From Paenibacillus xylanexedens (lineage in GTDB: Bacteria; Bacillota; Bacilli; Paenibacillales; Paenibacillaceae): a stretch of 64,000 nucleotides of DNA. The stretch is taken from the NCBI RefSeq assembly GCF_001908275.1, contig NZ_CP018620.1, forward strand, positions 5,456,001 through 5,520,000, written 5' to 3'. The notes beneath the pieces were generated by a model. The model had not been told where the DNA came from. It did not search any database and worked only from the letters and a program-made list of their open reading frames with translations. The translations under genes and the position numbers were made by a program. This document shows positions 35,301 to 44,132 of the stretch, in pieces (the stretch's first letter is position 1; the number at the start of each line of letters is the position of its first letter).

Positions 35301-36299
35301 CTACACCCCCACTGAATAGGCTACACCGATATTATGATCGGTATTGTAATACACGTACACTACGCCGTCCATAACGGACACCATCAAGGATTGCATGTTG
35401 GTCGTTTCCCAATTCAATGCCGGAAAATATATATCTGTAGGTTTGTCCAACAGTTGACGAAAGTCTGCGCTGATCTTGGCAATGGCAGGCCGAGCTACAG
35501 TCGTAACTCCACCGGAAGCATAAGCCGATAACATACCCAGCCACCACATGCTCCCTTTGTACATAAATACACCAGCATTGGGTCTCGAAATGTTTTCTCC
35601 CGCACTTAAAGTGGCATCATTACCACCCATTAATGGTCTTGGATCAGCTAACCAGCTACGTCCGTCATGAGAATGCCAGATACATTTACGACCAAAGTCA
35701 CCACCGCCCATCACCGAAAAACCGATCCATTTGCCGCCATTTCTGAAGCACGAGAAGTAACCGGTATGACCATCACCTGGGAACCCGGGAGGTTTGTCCA
35801 AAATCAAACCTACTCTTGTCCAGTTAATCATGTCTACAGAGGTCGCAAGTGCCGTTGATTGATTGATCCCCAGTCCGTTTTGTTGATAATACATAAAGAA
35901 CAATTGTTCTTCATCGTTCCAGATCACAAATGGCGTTTCCGTCGAATTCCCAACCACAGTATCGAGATACACCTGTCCGTGTTTGGTCCATGGTCCTGTC
36001 GGGCTATTCGAGTAGGCTAGTCCAATTCCTCCGATGTGATTATGGTTGGTAGAATACGTAGCATAATAATCTGCTTTTGCATCAGGGATAAGCCCCTTCA
36101 CCTTAATCGCCCGAAACCAATAGATCGATTGAAGGCCCGCCATTGCAGCGGTATACATAGGATTGTCCATTTTTTTATCAAATTGAGGCGTGTACATCCG
36201 TCTGGATTCTGCATCGCAATAATCATAAGGCGCAACGGCCCTGTTTGCCTTCATCGCTGCGTCGAGTGCTGCCTGAGCAATATTTTCAGTCATAGACAT
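35301..36299 (-). CDS. Putative five-bladed beta-propeller glycosidase-like protein
   Basis: A 332-residue protein lacking a signal peptide. Repeated strands (YYATYSTNHNHIGGIGLAYS, PFVIWNDEEQLFFMYYQ, GKWIGFSVMGGG, KGSMWWLGMLSAYA, GVVYVYYNTD) give the signature of a GH43/GH62/GH117/GH130-type propeller. Acidic residues that could serve in catalysis are present but the catalytic triad cannot be assigned with confidence, so activity is not asserted. The start has AAGGAG. It overlaps the upstream 90-residue gene by 14 nt, and is followed 2 bp later by the 228-residue gene. Confidence 0.6.
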   Translation of the reverse strand: MSMTENIAQAALDAAMKANRAVAPYDYCDAESRRMYTPQFDKKMDNPMYTAAMAGLQSIYWFRAIKVKGLIPDAKADYYATYSTNHNHIGGIGLAYSNSPTGPWTKHGQVYLDTVVGNSTETPFVIWNDEEQLFFMYYQQNGLGINQSTALATSVDMINWTRVGLILDKPPGFPGDGHTGYFSCFRNGGKWIGFSVMGGGDFGRKCIWHSHDGRSWLADPRPLMGGNDATLSAGENISRPNAGVFMYKGSMWWLGMLSAYASGGVTTVARPAIAKISADFRQLLDKPTDIYFPALNWETTNMQSLMVSVMDGVVYVYYNTDHNIGVAYSVGV

Positions 36300-36558
36300 G
36301 GTAACTCAACTCCTTCGTGAGCAGGGTATTACCATTTACCGGTCGCGAATATAGAACATCCGAAGTGTCCTTTAATAGGATTGAAAAATCAACAACATTA
36401 CCCTCATTCGCAGTCGGCTCCTGAGTAATACAAATGTTAGGACAAATTCTAGCATTATATGAATACGCTTTCATTTTGTTCATTCCTTTATTTCCTTTAC
36501 AGTTGTAATCAGCAACTGTCCCTTTCATTGGTACGCCCGGATAATGTTGATCCTTCAT
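36286..36558 (-). CDS. Hypothetical 90-residue protein, first gene of operon
   Basis: 90 residues with no recognised family. Contains Cys at 20, 39 and 43 and a C-terminal aspartate/serine-rich stretch. The ATG is preceded by AGGAGGGA. It overlaps the next gene by 14 nt, so translation is coupled. The small size, cysteines and coupling leave a chaperone, tail-fibre-like or export role possible; none is supported. Confidence 0.55.
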   Translation of the reverse strand: MKDQHYPGVPMKGTVADYNCKGNKGMNKMKAYSYNARICPNICITQEPTANEGNVVDFSILLKDTSDVLYSRPVNGNTLLTKELSYHVYD

Positions 36559-36673
36559 ATTAATCCCTCCTATTGTTTTCTCCCGATAAGTATATTCATG
36601 AAGTTGCCTTTGTGTTAAAGCATTATGCCCATCTTGCAGCCTATTATTCTAAGTCTGGTTTTCATATAAAACA

Positions 36674-36711
36674 TAAACAGGCTAACCAATACGAATTGGC
36701 TAACCTGTTTA
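36674..36711 (-). terminator. Terminator of the M1 peptidase gene
   Basis: AAACAGG-TTAGCCAAT pairs with ATTGG-TTAGCCTGTTT around TCGT on the minus strand. Confidence 0.75.
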
Positions 36712-36740
36712 AACGAAGAAACTGCAAAACCAACTCCTTA

Positions 36741-38954
36741 TTACTCCGCAAAAAGTGAAGATATGGGATTCGCAACTTTTTTATTGGATTTCTCCTTGCC
36801 TTGGTTATCCAATACATAGTACTGGTAAAAATCATTAGTGAATCCGATAGTTTTTTGTATTTTCATCATAAATGGTTCAAATCTTGCCTCACTTAGATGA
36901 TCTTCATTCCAGAAATAGTGAAGCATCAACCGATTCTGATTATAAGGATGTTTGGTAATGTATGCGCCTGCAGCCAGCGGTTGCTTCATAGTCTGCTTCC
37001 AGTCAAAACCAATCTGATTCGCCCGGTCCATGATGCTGGATTTCAAAGCCTGCACCACTCCGTTTGACTTCGCATTGCCAATCACAATCAGGTTGCTGGT
37101 AGCCATGTCCTTTTTCAATTTTTGCTTCAGTTCACGACGATCCCTAACCACGTCATACTTCACACCACTCATATCCAAAAACGAGGTCAGCTGACTCACG
37201 ATTGCTTCCTGCTGCTTGTCTGCTATCTTGCTTACCCGATCACTGAGCACAATGGTTAAACGCTCACCCTGAAGAACTTTATCCATCATGCGGTTCATGA
37301 CTTCAAAAGGTAAATCCGGAATCAGTTTCATGACTGTCTGATACTGTAATTGAAAAACGTCATGCAAATAGGCGCTTCGCTCCTCCATCGAAAGCTGGTA
37401 TTCAGGCTTCAACACAAAATTAGGTTTATATAGTGCTGTCTCCATTTCCATGCGCTGTTCTTTTCCGAGCACATCTTCGATGGTATGAAGAAGTCCATCA
37501 ATCGTCGCATTCTGGTACACGTATCGATTGAAATATTCTTTCATAAATTGATCAAACTTCTCTTCACCGACGGAGCGGTAAAGTTGGTATATCGCTTGTC
37601 GTCCTTTTTGATAGAAGACCAGACTAGCCAAGTCCTCTACTTCATCATTCGTCGACGCAATCGCCACCTCTACGGATGAATCATCAAATTGTAAGGATCT
37701 AAAGCCATTAAGCTTGTCTCCCTGTTTCTCGGCAAAATACACCATGGAGAAATCAGCAAAGCCTTCATCCAGGAAGGATTCTGTTTCCGAATTATTACCG
37801 ATCAATGCATGGAACCACTGATGCGCTATTTCATGAACAAATGTTGTGTCTTCTTCTGGAACAGCACCGCTTTTAATCTGTCCCATTTGTATAAGCCTTG
37901 CGTACTCCACGGCTACACCTTGCACATACGTCTCAACAATCCGAAACTCTGGATAAGGATACTTCCCATACTTGTCACTGAAAAAATCAATAGCTTTGAA
38001 AGCCTGATCGATATATTGCTCAACGACCTCTTTTTTTCCAGGCTGGTTGTCAAAATAATAGTACTCAACCGTGAGGCCGTTACGGGTAACGCTTTCTACT
38101 TGAAATTTCGGGCTGGCAAAGAAAACAAACTCCCTTGTATTCCCAGTCAGAGCGGATACAATTTTACGTCCATGTTCGGTATCCTCTCGTGTTGTGATAA
38201 CACCAGGCATTGCTACCTGATAATCATCAGGAACGTTTAAATCAACTTCATAATCTGCTGAGGTATAATAGTCACTTTCGAATGTTTGACTATAGGGTGC
38301 TGTATCCCACTGATGCTTGCCCTCGTCATACACAGACATCACAGGGAACCAGTGTGCTCCATTAATAATATCCTGGTAATACGATATGCGCTGCGATCCA
38401 TATGGAATGTTCAGTTGAAAACTCACTTCAAATGAGACGGATTTGCCTGGTTGTACAGGTTCATTCAATTGTACGGTCAACGCTTGGTTTTCGTTTTTGA
38501 AATCGAGAGATTGCCCCCCTGCTGTCGTCACTCCCTGAATATCCATTCCACCAAGAAAATCTTCCGGTTTTTTATCCGGATTATTTTTGCTGATATTTTC
38601 ATTAGCTTGTTGAAACATCGTCGCCTGTGTAGACTTCGACAGGTTCGCATCAGCATACGTATGGAGGACTAATTGCTTCAGAGTATCCTTGCTTGTGTTA
38701 CGGTACGTAATCTTTTCGTTACCCCGGAGAGTCATGTCCTTCTCATTCAGCCGAGCCTGAATATGGTATTGAATCGGGGTCTGCTCTAAAGAGTCTTTCG
38801 GTGTGTTATATATCTTCGTAGATACAGGTGCTGGGCCTGCTTCCGCGGCAACAACCCCCATGTTGGCAAGTGGGCTTGTTGCCAGTATTAAAGCCAGTGT
38901 ACCCGCGATCCCTACTCTGGCTAACTTTGATGTAAATGGACTTGAATAATTCAT
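36741..38954 (-). CDS. Secreted M1-family zinc metallopeptidase
   Basis: A 737-residue exported gluzincin. The signal peptide ends near VVAAEAG. The zinc site HEIAHQW with a downstream Glu in FLDEGFAD (18 residues later) is the M1 arrangement. The exopeptidase GxMEN motif is degenerate here (GVAVEYA), so it may be an aminopeptidase with altered N-terminal recognition or an endopeptidase-like relative. The C-terminal ~230 residues resemble the helical M1 domain. The ATG has AAGGAGAG. It sits at the right edge of the core region, just outside the accessory island. Confidence 0.88.
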   Translation of the reverse strand: MNYSSPFTSKLARVGIAGTLALILATSPLANMGVVAAEAGPAPVSTKIYNTPKDSLEQTPIQYHIQARLNEKDMTLRGNEKITYRNTSKDTLKQLVLHTYADANLSKSTQATMFQQANENISKNNPDKKPEDFLGGMDIQGVTTAGGQSLDFKNENQALTVQLNEPVQPGKSVSFEVSFQLNIPYGSQRISYYQDIINGAHWFPVMSVYDEGKHQWDTAPYSQTFESDYYTSADYEVDLNVPDDYQVAMPGVITTREDTEHGRKIVSALTGNTREFVFFASPKFQVESVTRNGLTVEYYYFDNQPGKKEVVEQYIDQAFKAIDFFSDKYGKYPYPEFRIVETYVQGVAVEYARLIQMGQIKSGAVPEEDTTFVHEIAHQWFHALIGNNSETESFLDEGFADFSMVYFAEKQGDKLNGFRSLQFDDSSVEVAIASTNDEVEDLASLVFYQKGRQAIYQLYRSVGEEKFDQFMKEYFNRYVYQNATIDGLLHTIEDVLGKEQRMEMETALYKPNFVLKPEYQLSMEERSAYLHDVFQLQYQTVMKLIPDLPFEVMNRMMDKVLQGERLTIVLSDRVSKIADKQQEAIVSQLTSFLDMSGVKYDVVRDRRELKQKLKKDMATSNLIVIGNAKSNGVVQALKSSIMDRANQIGFDWKQTMKQPLAAGAYITKHPYNQNRLMLHYFWNEDHLSEARFEPFMMKIQKTIGFTNDFYQYYVLDNQGKEKSNKKVANPISSLFAE

Positions 38955-39133
38955 ATGTTCTCTCCTTCTCCTGTTCTATATTGACCTCAGAACCAAGTAT
39001 AGAAGACGAACCTTACGCTGAATTTATGTTTCATTTAAGTTTTGTTTAAAAAGAGGAAGAGAAGCTGTGCCATTAAATTTATTATCAACAAAAACCACCT
39101 ACACATATTATTGGAGGTAGCCATATTGTTATA

Positions 39134-39177
39134 TAAAAAAAACAACTCCTCTTGAGATATAATTCTCAAAAGAAGTT
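39134..39177 (-). terminator. Terminator behind the tRNA-like sequence
   Basis: On the minus strand AACTTCTTTTGAGA pairs with TCTCAAGAGGAGTT, followed by an eight-T run. It lies 20 bp 3' of the tRNA-Val-like sequence. Confidence 0.75.
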
Positions 39178-39194
39178 GCCTTTAATTTTACATA

Positions 39195-39266
39195 TAGGAC
39201 GAGTGGGGATCGAACCCACGACCCTTACCCTGTCAAGGTTATGGGGTCTCCAAACTAAATCGCCCT
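39195..39266 (-). tRNA. Degenerate tRNA-Val(GAC)-like sequence (pseudo-tRNA or attachment remnant)
   Basis: The minus strand gives a 7-bp acceptor stem (AGGGCGA with TCGTCCT, one G-U), an anticodon loop TTGACAG (anticodon GAC, Val), a perfect T arm GTGGG-TTCGATC-CCCAC and a terminator. The D arm does not pair, the anticodon stem has an A-A mismatch, and the 72-nt length is short. It shares CTTGACAGGGTA with the intact tRNA-Val at 48.5 kb, but the T arm differs. It is either a decayed tRNA or the remnant of an integrase target. No CCA follows. Confidence 0.5.
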
Positions 39267-39283
39267 CTCACTGATAAATCAAC

Positions 39284-39312
39284 GGCCTAAAGGGTGCTCA
39301 TCCCTTTAGGCC
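39284..39312. repeat. Perfect 11-bp hairpin upstream of the tRNA-like sequence
   Basis: GGCCTAAAGGG / CCCTTTAGGCC with a 7-nt loop, without T tail. Possibly an old terminator or recombination arm. Confidence 0.5.
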
Positions 39313-39388
39313 CTCTCTGATTCACCCTTAAATCTACAACATGTATTACAGTCTGACCCCAATTCGCCCCCAAACCGTCCCCCTGAGA

Positions 39389-39541
39389 TTATTCAAGAAA
39401 AACCGTGTATTCTAAAGACGTCGAGACAACTTTTACTATAACCGGAGTTTTGATTCCTTGTGCAGAAATTAAAATATGCGCAAGGGCTTCTGCTTCTTTT
39501 TGTGTTATTGTATGATTAATATCAATTTGGTGTAATCGCAT
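39389..39541 (-). CDS. Small ORF, 50 aa, unknown
   Basis: 50 residues (starts MRLHQIDIN, ends VFLE). AAAGGAAG precedes the ATG by 6 nt. Its composition is mixed helix/strand with no transmembrane part. It lies between the tRNA-like sequence and truncated repressor fragments, in decayed prophage territory. Expression is supported by the ribosome site only. Confidence 0.5.
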   Translation of the reverse strand: MRLHQIDINHTITQKEAEALAHILISAQGIKTPVIVKVVSTSLEYTVFLE

Positions 39542-39700
39542 GTGCACTTCCTTTGCTCTCTTTCATTTGTTTAACAAACTAATCTAAATGTAACCCAATA
39601 AACCCCTGAGACGAGCTAAAGATGTCATTAGTGCTAGTTTAATAAGTATCGCAGTTCATGATATACTAACTTATGAATTTTCAATGAAGGAGTCCTATTG

Positions 39701-39835
39701 GTGGAAGTAATCCGAGGGAGATGCTTACTTCAATTCTGGCTTGACCACCGCGAAATGACTCAAGCCCAATTTGCCGAACGTACTGGTTGGTCCAAACGGA
39801 TGGTATCATATGACCTTTCTTTGATAATCCGTTAA
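39701..39835 (+). pseudogene. Truncated XRE-family repressor (N-terminal helix-turn-helix fragment)
   Basis: A GTG-started frame with AAGGAG 8 nt before it encodes a helix-turn-helix start (WLDHREMTQAQFAERTGW) typical of Cro/CI/XRE proteins, but ends after 44 residues just past the recognition-helix entry. About 20-25 residues of the domain are missing. A fragment of the C-terminal end of such a domain is found at 39960-40058 on the other strand. Confidence 0.6.
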
Positions 39836-39865
39836 CATGTAAATCACCTCTTCAACATTACATGT
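39835..39865. promoter_or_regulatory. Inverted repeat beside the LexA-type box
   Basis: ACATGTAA (39835-39842) and TTACATGT (39858-39865) are perfect 8-bp arms with a 15-bp spacer. Possible phage operator. Confidence 0.4.
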
Positions 39866-39878
39866 GAACATACGTTCT
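39865..39878. promoter_or_regulatory. LexA-type box
   Basis: TGAACATACGTTCT fits the Gram-positive LexA consensus CGAACNNNNGTTCG apart from the terminal bases. No intact gene faces it; it probably served the decayed prophage. Confidence 0.5.
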
Positions 39879-39959
39879 TTTATCAACAAAAAAAAAAAAA
39901 TACCCAGTCATTTGGACCTGGTACATTTATATTATCACTCATGGGAGAGTAATAATAGT

Positions 39960-40058
39960 TTACACCATTTTCTGTAATTTATTCTTGATTAGTTCTCCTA
40001 GTGTCACTCCCAAGCACTTGCATAGCTTGTTTATGATATCACGCGAATACCGTTTCAT
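39960..40058 (-). pseudogene. Fragment of an XRE-family C-terminal helix region
   Basis: A 32-residue open frame contains INKLCKCLGVTLGELI, a close match to the LCKALGV..GELL end of HTH_26/XRE domains. No N-terminus of the domain precedes it. It reads on the minus strand and seems to be a leftover of a phage repressor. The ribosome site is doubtful. Confidence 0.45.
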
Positions 40059-40062
40059 AGTA

Positions 40063-40098
40063 AATACCCCGCTGACTAATTCAAGCCAGTGGGGTATT
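40063..40098. terminator. Probable terminator of the secreted-protein gene
   Basis: AATACCCC / GGGGTATT around a loop containing GCTGA..CAGT, with AT-rich flanks. Confidence 0.45.
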
Positions 40099-40102
40099 AA
40101 TT

Positions 40103-40390
40103 TTATATTCCTGAATCTTGAGTAACGATTCCTGAGAAGTATGCTCTTACATGAGATGGAGAAACTTGCACTATATTTGTTCTTGTGAGGGTTCCATAGT
40201 AATTTTCTCCATCAGTATAAAAAATCGTTCCTGGAATCTGTGCGTTTGAAGGATAATCCCTAGTAACAGTGACTGATTTTTGCTTGTTCATAATCGTTAC
40301 ATCAGTATCTGGCTTTGCCATAACCGGTACAGAAATAGCTAGGATCGAAAGAGATACACAAGTAGCAGTTAAAATTTTCTTTAGATTCAT
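40103..40390 (-). CDS. Small secreted protein of unknown function
   Basis: A 95-residue exported protein: signal peptide with Lys-Lys start and cleavage after VMA at ~25, then ~70 residues with beta character (SVTVTRDYPSNAQIPGTIFY). No cysteines in the mature chain. Start 40390 has GGGAGA. Located within the island and on the minus strand. Confidence 0.6.
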   Translation of the reverse strand: MNLKKILTATCVSLSILAISVPVMAKPDTDVTIMNKQKSVTVTRDYPSNAQIPGTIFYTDGENYYGTLTRTNIVQVSPSHVRAYFSGIVTQDSGI

Positions 40391-40573
40391 AGAATCATCT
40401 CCCAAAATTTTTATGTATTACAGAAACAATAATACCACATTTTTACATGTATATGTGAAACATTTATTACATAATTAGGATTTTATACGCATTTTGTAGT
40501 GTTAAAAATAAAACCAGAACTTACCGCCTCAATGCTTTGTAGCAAAGCGCTATAATTGGGTTGAGTTTTTTTT

Positions 40574-41219
40574 ATGTTTATTTCTCCGATGTTACTTGAA
40601 ACAGCGCCAGTCCCCTTCTCCCATTCGGATTTTATTTTTGAGCCGAAAGTTGATGGACAACTCACTCGGAAGCTTCCGGCCACGTTTGCGATATTTGATA
40701 TTCTGCAGTACAAAGGTCAGGACTTGCGCAAACTATCCATCCTGGAGCGTAAATCTATTCTACACAGCATTGCCTTACCCTCTCCCTCCTTTGGCATCGT
40801 GCCCCATATAGAAGGAGCTGGAGAAGAGTTATACACTCAGATAGAGACCATGGGTATGGAGGGTATAGTTGGCAAACGCAAAGACAGCCAGTACGTCAGC
40901 AGGCGGTCCAAGGACTGGATGAAGGTTATTAACTGTTCCTATGCTGATGTTTACATTACGGGGTACAAAAAATCTGAGTTTGGATGGCTTGCTGCTGTTC
41001 CGGATTCTACTGGTAGGATGCGCCCGGTAGGGATCATCGAGCATGGTCAGAGTCCAAAACATAAGCAAGCTTTCCGCGGAGTGTGCCAGCAGCTCGTGAC
41101 CGGAGAGGACAAGAATCACGTTTACCTGGAACCACGTATACAAGCCAGGGTCAAAATGCGCAGCTGGACAAAATTCAGGCGTGCTGCATATACCCGTGTT
41201 TGATCAATTTATTGTCTGA
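40574..41219 (+). pseudogene. ATP-dependent DNA ligase (LigD-like) pseudogene
   Basis: The start (MFISPMLLETAP) and the nucleotidyl-transfer motif KVDG correspond to Paenibacillus/Bacillus ATP-dependent ligases. The region after KVDG jumps straight to ATFAIFDIL, so ~65 residues with motifs Ia and III are lost. Near the end the frame shifts at an AAAA run (41170): reading 'N-S-G-V-L..V-F-D-Q-F' resumes in another frame and stops at 41219. No ribosome site precedes it. I infer a non-functional remnant. Confidence 0.8.
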
Positions 41220-41230
41220 GATAATGCAAA

Positions 41231-41267
41231 AAAAGACTCCGCAACTCAATGCGGAGCCTTTTTTATT
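41231..41267. terminator. Bidirectional terminator between the ligase pseudogene and the FN3 protein gene
   Basis: CTCCGC / GCGGAG with flanking A and T runs on both sides. Confidence 0.8.
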
Positions 41268-41273
41268 GATAGC

Positions 41274-42302
41274 TTAGTATTCGCCCACTTCAAACGTTAG
41301 GACTCGATCGAATAGGATGTAGTCTTTACGGCTCTTGAACGGTCCTTTGTTATTATCATGTTTGTCAATTGCATAAGATGCTTTCCCGCTTCCAACTTGT
41401 TTTGCTTCATACCAATCGATAAAACTGTTAACTTCTTGCATACTCAGATCAAATTCTTTTTCCAATCCAGTTGTCATTGTAACGACTAGGATCGCACGAT
41501 TACCTGATGGCTCTTCTGGCTCTACAATTGGTCCTTGAGGAGTTGCAGAGGCTTCATTGGAGTATTCGGATTCAACACCTTCGACAACAGCATTTACTAT
41601 AAAATAATATGTAGTCCCGTTTTTCAAACCAGGGATAATAAAATTTCCGTAATCATCTTTTGTAGCCGTTACAGTTTCAGTGTATTCACCAGACTCAATC
41701 CCATATCTTACAATGTAGCCAGTCGCTTCTTGAATTGGGCTCCATGTCAATGATGTTTGGGAATTACCACCTGTAGCCTCTAACTGAATAGATGCTTCGT
41801 TGTAAAAATTCAATTCTGCTACATTATATGTTTTTGTACCCTTCTGAGTAATGGTTATTTGTTTTACATCTTTTAGTGCATTAGAAAGCTCATATATCCC
41901 TCCGTCACCAGGAATTGATTTATTCGGGATGCTCCCTAGAAGACCAGCACCGTTCTTATCCATAAAATAAATAGAAACAGGGCCGCCATCATAATTTAAT
42001 ATATGAAATTTATAGCTATTAATATTTACTGGTGTTTCAAATGTGTAGACAAGTGTATCTGCAACTTTCAAGTCACTTCTTTCGGTAGGTAAAGCAAAAT
42101 AGGTTTCAATATTGTTGTCAGTAATGGCCGTTGTTGAACCAAATAAATTTATATTGCTCGAACCTGTTTTAACAGGCTTACCATCTAACAGCCCTATGGA
42201 ACTAGCATCCTCTGCTGATGCATTTAATTGAAAAACTAATCCGGTTAAAATCAACATTGCACCCAACAAGAAACCTAATTTACTAACAAAAGACTTTATC
42301 AT
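41274..42302 (-). CDS. Secreted modular protein: discoidin-like, FN3 and a novel C-terminal domain
   Basis: A 342-residue exported protein. The signal peptide ends near NASAE. Residues ~35-170 look like a carbohydrate-binding F5/8-type beta-sandwich, ~175-260 is a fibronectin-III module (SIQLEATGGNSQTSLTWSPI), and the last ~75 residues begin RAILVVTMTTGLEKEF. This last domain also ends the protein encoded at 43335-44114, at similar sequence. It likely acts at the cell surface. No catalytic motif. It lies in the accessory island. Confidence 0.75.
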   Translation of the reverse strand: MIKSFVSKLGFLLGAMLILTGLVFQLNASAEDASSIGLLDGKPVKTGSSNINLFGSTTAITDNNIETYFALPTERSDLKVADTLVYTFETPVNINSYKFHILNYDGGPVSIYFMDKNGAGLLGSIPNKSIPGDGGIYELSNALKDVKQITITQKGTKTYNVAELNFYNEASIQLEATGGNSQTSLTWSPIQEATGYIVRYGIESGEYTETVTATKDDYGNFIIPGLKNGTTYYFIVNAVVEGVESEYSNEASATPQGPIVEPEEPSGNRAILVVTMTTGLEKEFDLSMQEVNSFIDWYEAKQVGSGKASYAIDKHDNNKGPFKSRKDYILFDRVLTFEVGEY

Positions 42303-42511
42303 AAATACTCCTCCATATCATTCATTGAACTGATACAAAGATACAACCGTCCTTCATTGATGTCTAAACATAAACTTGCTGATCTATAAAAATCATCTAA
42401 TTTATTGCATTTTTATTTTATATTGGATGCGCATCTCCACAAATTACCCGTTTCTATTCTTAAATATTTGAGTAAAATTACATAGTACAGAGTCTCAAAG
42501 GAGGCATTATC

Positions 42512-43183
42512 ATGTGCGGAAGATTCACAATCACTGATCCCATAGAGGCTATAATGGACAGGTACTATGCATCTATAGCTGATGGCTTTGACTACAAACC
42601 TAATTACAACGCAGCACCCATGCAGTACATTCCTACAATTATAGGAAGCAAGGACGGAAATCGGTTGGGTGCGCTCCGTTGGGGACTCGTTCCTTCATGG
42701 GCCAAGGATGACAAAATCGGTAACAAGATGATTAATGCTCGTGCTGAAACGTTAACCGAGAAGACTTCCTTCAAGAGTCTAATCAGCTCCAAACGCTGTA
42801 TCATCCCCACGAACGGGATTTATGAGTGGCGTAAGGAAGGAACTCAAAAGCAACCAATGCGCATTCTGATGAAGGATGACCGTTTATTCTCGCTTGCTGG
42901 CCTGTACGATACCTGGACAGATCCGGATGGAAACAAATTGAGTACGTGCACCATTATTACAACGGAACCAAATAGTCTTATGGAGGATATCCATAATCGT
43001 ATGCCGGTTATCTTGCGATCTGAGGATGAGACTGAGTGGCTTGGAAGAGATAAGGATGATGTTCAGTCACTACTTGGTCTGCTTAAGCCATATCAAGGTT
43101 CAGAAATGCGAGCGTACGAGGTGCCGAAGGAAGTCGGCAATGTGCGGAATAACAGTGAAGGACTGCTAAAAGAGATAGGATAG
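42512..43183 (+). CDS. SOS response-associated peptidase (SRAP; YedK/HMCES family)
   Basis: A 223-residue protein. The invariant Cys2 (MCGRFT) forms the thiazolidine crosslink with abasic sites in ssDNA; Asn at NAAP, Glu in YEWRKE and His in DIHNRMPVIL complete the SRAP site. Members suppress abasic-site damage and can process the autoprotein link. Such genes are common on prophages (YoqW in SPbeta), matching its place here. AAAGGAGG lies 8 nt upstream of the ATG. A terminator follows. Confidence 0.92.
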   Translation: MCGRFTITDPIEAIMDRYYASIADGFDYKPNYNAAPMQYIPTIIGSKDGNRLGALRWGLVPSWAKDDKIGNKMINARAETLTEKTSFKSLISSKRCIIPTNGIYEWRKEGTQKQPMRILMKDDRLFSLAGLYDTWTDPDGNKLSTCTIITTEPNSLMEDIHNRMPVILRSEDETEWLGRDKDDVQSLLGLLKPYQGSEMRAYEVPKEVGNVRNNSEGLLKEIG

Positions 43184-43192
43184 AAAGTTATC

Positions 43193-43231
43193 AGCTTTAT
43201 CGACTTAGAGAGGTCGTTAAAGCTTTTTTTA
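43193..43231 (+). terminator. Intrinsic terminator of the SRAP gene
   Basis: AGCTTTATCGAC pairs with GTCGTTAAAGCT, then TTTTTTT. Confidence 0.9.
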
Positions 43232-43334
43232 TTATATCTAACAACTACTTGAATATATAGACATAATTGTTTAGACATGGTTCTTTTGAAAAAGTATTAT
43301 CATTTATGCAAATACATTCTGAAGGAGAATAAAC

Positions 43335-44114
43335 ATGGAGAAAAAAATAGTTTTACCGATCTTATTATCATTCATTTTAGTTTTAAGTTTTGGGACAAGT
43401 GTGTTCGCTGCTAATCTTGGACAGTCTTTAAAGTCTCCAGAAGCTGGATGGAACAGATTCGACGATGACAACACTAAGTTTATTTATACTGGTGAATGGG
43501 AAACTAGCAATAGCGGCAGTGCCGCATGGTATGGTGGCGGAGTAAAATATATTACAAAATCAAGTGACAACGATTCAGTTAGATTTAATTTTCAAGGCAC
43601 AAAGTTAAGAGTCATTGCACAGACTCATATAAGCAGAACAGATAAGGTTCAAGTGAAAATTGATAATGAAATCATCGATACATATAGTATCAATAATTCA
43701 GCTTCTACAGACCAATCTTTAATTTTTGAAAAAGTGGATCTAGCAGACTCAGTGCATAATGTAGAATTAATAAACTTAAATCCACAAGCTGATTTCATTT
43801 TTGATGCCATCGACATTGATGGAGAACTTCTAGATCCCACCATATCTACTCCTAATCCAGAACCTCAACCAGCGGGAGACCGCGCTATCTTAACAGTATC
43901 AATGACAACTGGTTTAGAAAAAGAATACGACCTTCCAATGAGTGATGTAAATACATTTTTGAGTTGGTATGATGTTCGAGATACTGGAACAGGCCCATCT
44001 AAATTTGCAATAAACAAATACAGCAACAACAAAGGGCCATTTAGCAAGCGTACAGATTACGTGATATTCGATAAGATTTTAACGTTTGAAGTAAGTGAAT
44101 ATACGACCAAATAA
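43335..44114 (+). CDS. Secreted protein with beta-sandwich and shared C-terminal domain
   Basis: A 259-residue exported protein (signal ending ~SVFAAN). The middle is a beta-sandwich (WNRFDDDNTKFIYTGEW..VRFNFQGTKLRVI) that recalls tail- or surface-associated carbohydrate-binding modules. The last ~75 residues (RAILTVSMTTGLEKEYDLPM..LTFEVSEY) are clearly homologous to the C-terminus of the protein at 41274-42302. GAAGGAG precedes the ATG. The gene lies between SRAP and the three-gene operon on opposite strand. Confidence 0.75.
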   Translation: MEKKIVLPILLSFILVLSFGTSVFAANLGQSLKSPEAGWNRFDDDNTKFIYTGEWETSNSGSAAWYGGGVKYITKSSDNDSVRFNFQGTKLRVIAQTHISRTDKVQVKIDNEIIDTYSINNSASTDQSLIFEKVDLADSVHNVELINLNPQADFIFDAIDIDGELLDPTISTPNPEPQPAGDRAILTVSMTTGLEKEYDLPMSDVNTFLSWYDVRDTGTGPSKFAINKYSNNKGPFSKRTDYVIFDKILTFEVSEYTTK

Positions 44115-44132
44115 AAAGAAAGAGCAGTGAGG

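Noticed and set aside
38955..39133. Gene in the gap after the M1 peptidase
   Set aside because: No frame with start signals; AT-rich spacer only.
39340..39400. A possible C-terminal remnant of a phage integrase on the minus strand (GDGLGANWGQ)
   Set aside because: Only about 25 codons after an in-frame stop, no conserved catalytic Arg or Tyr, so not supportable.
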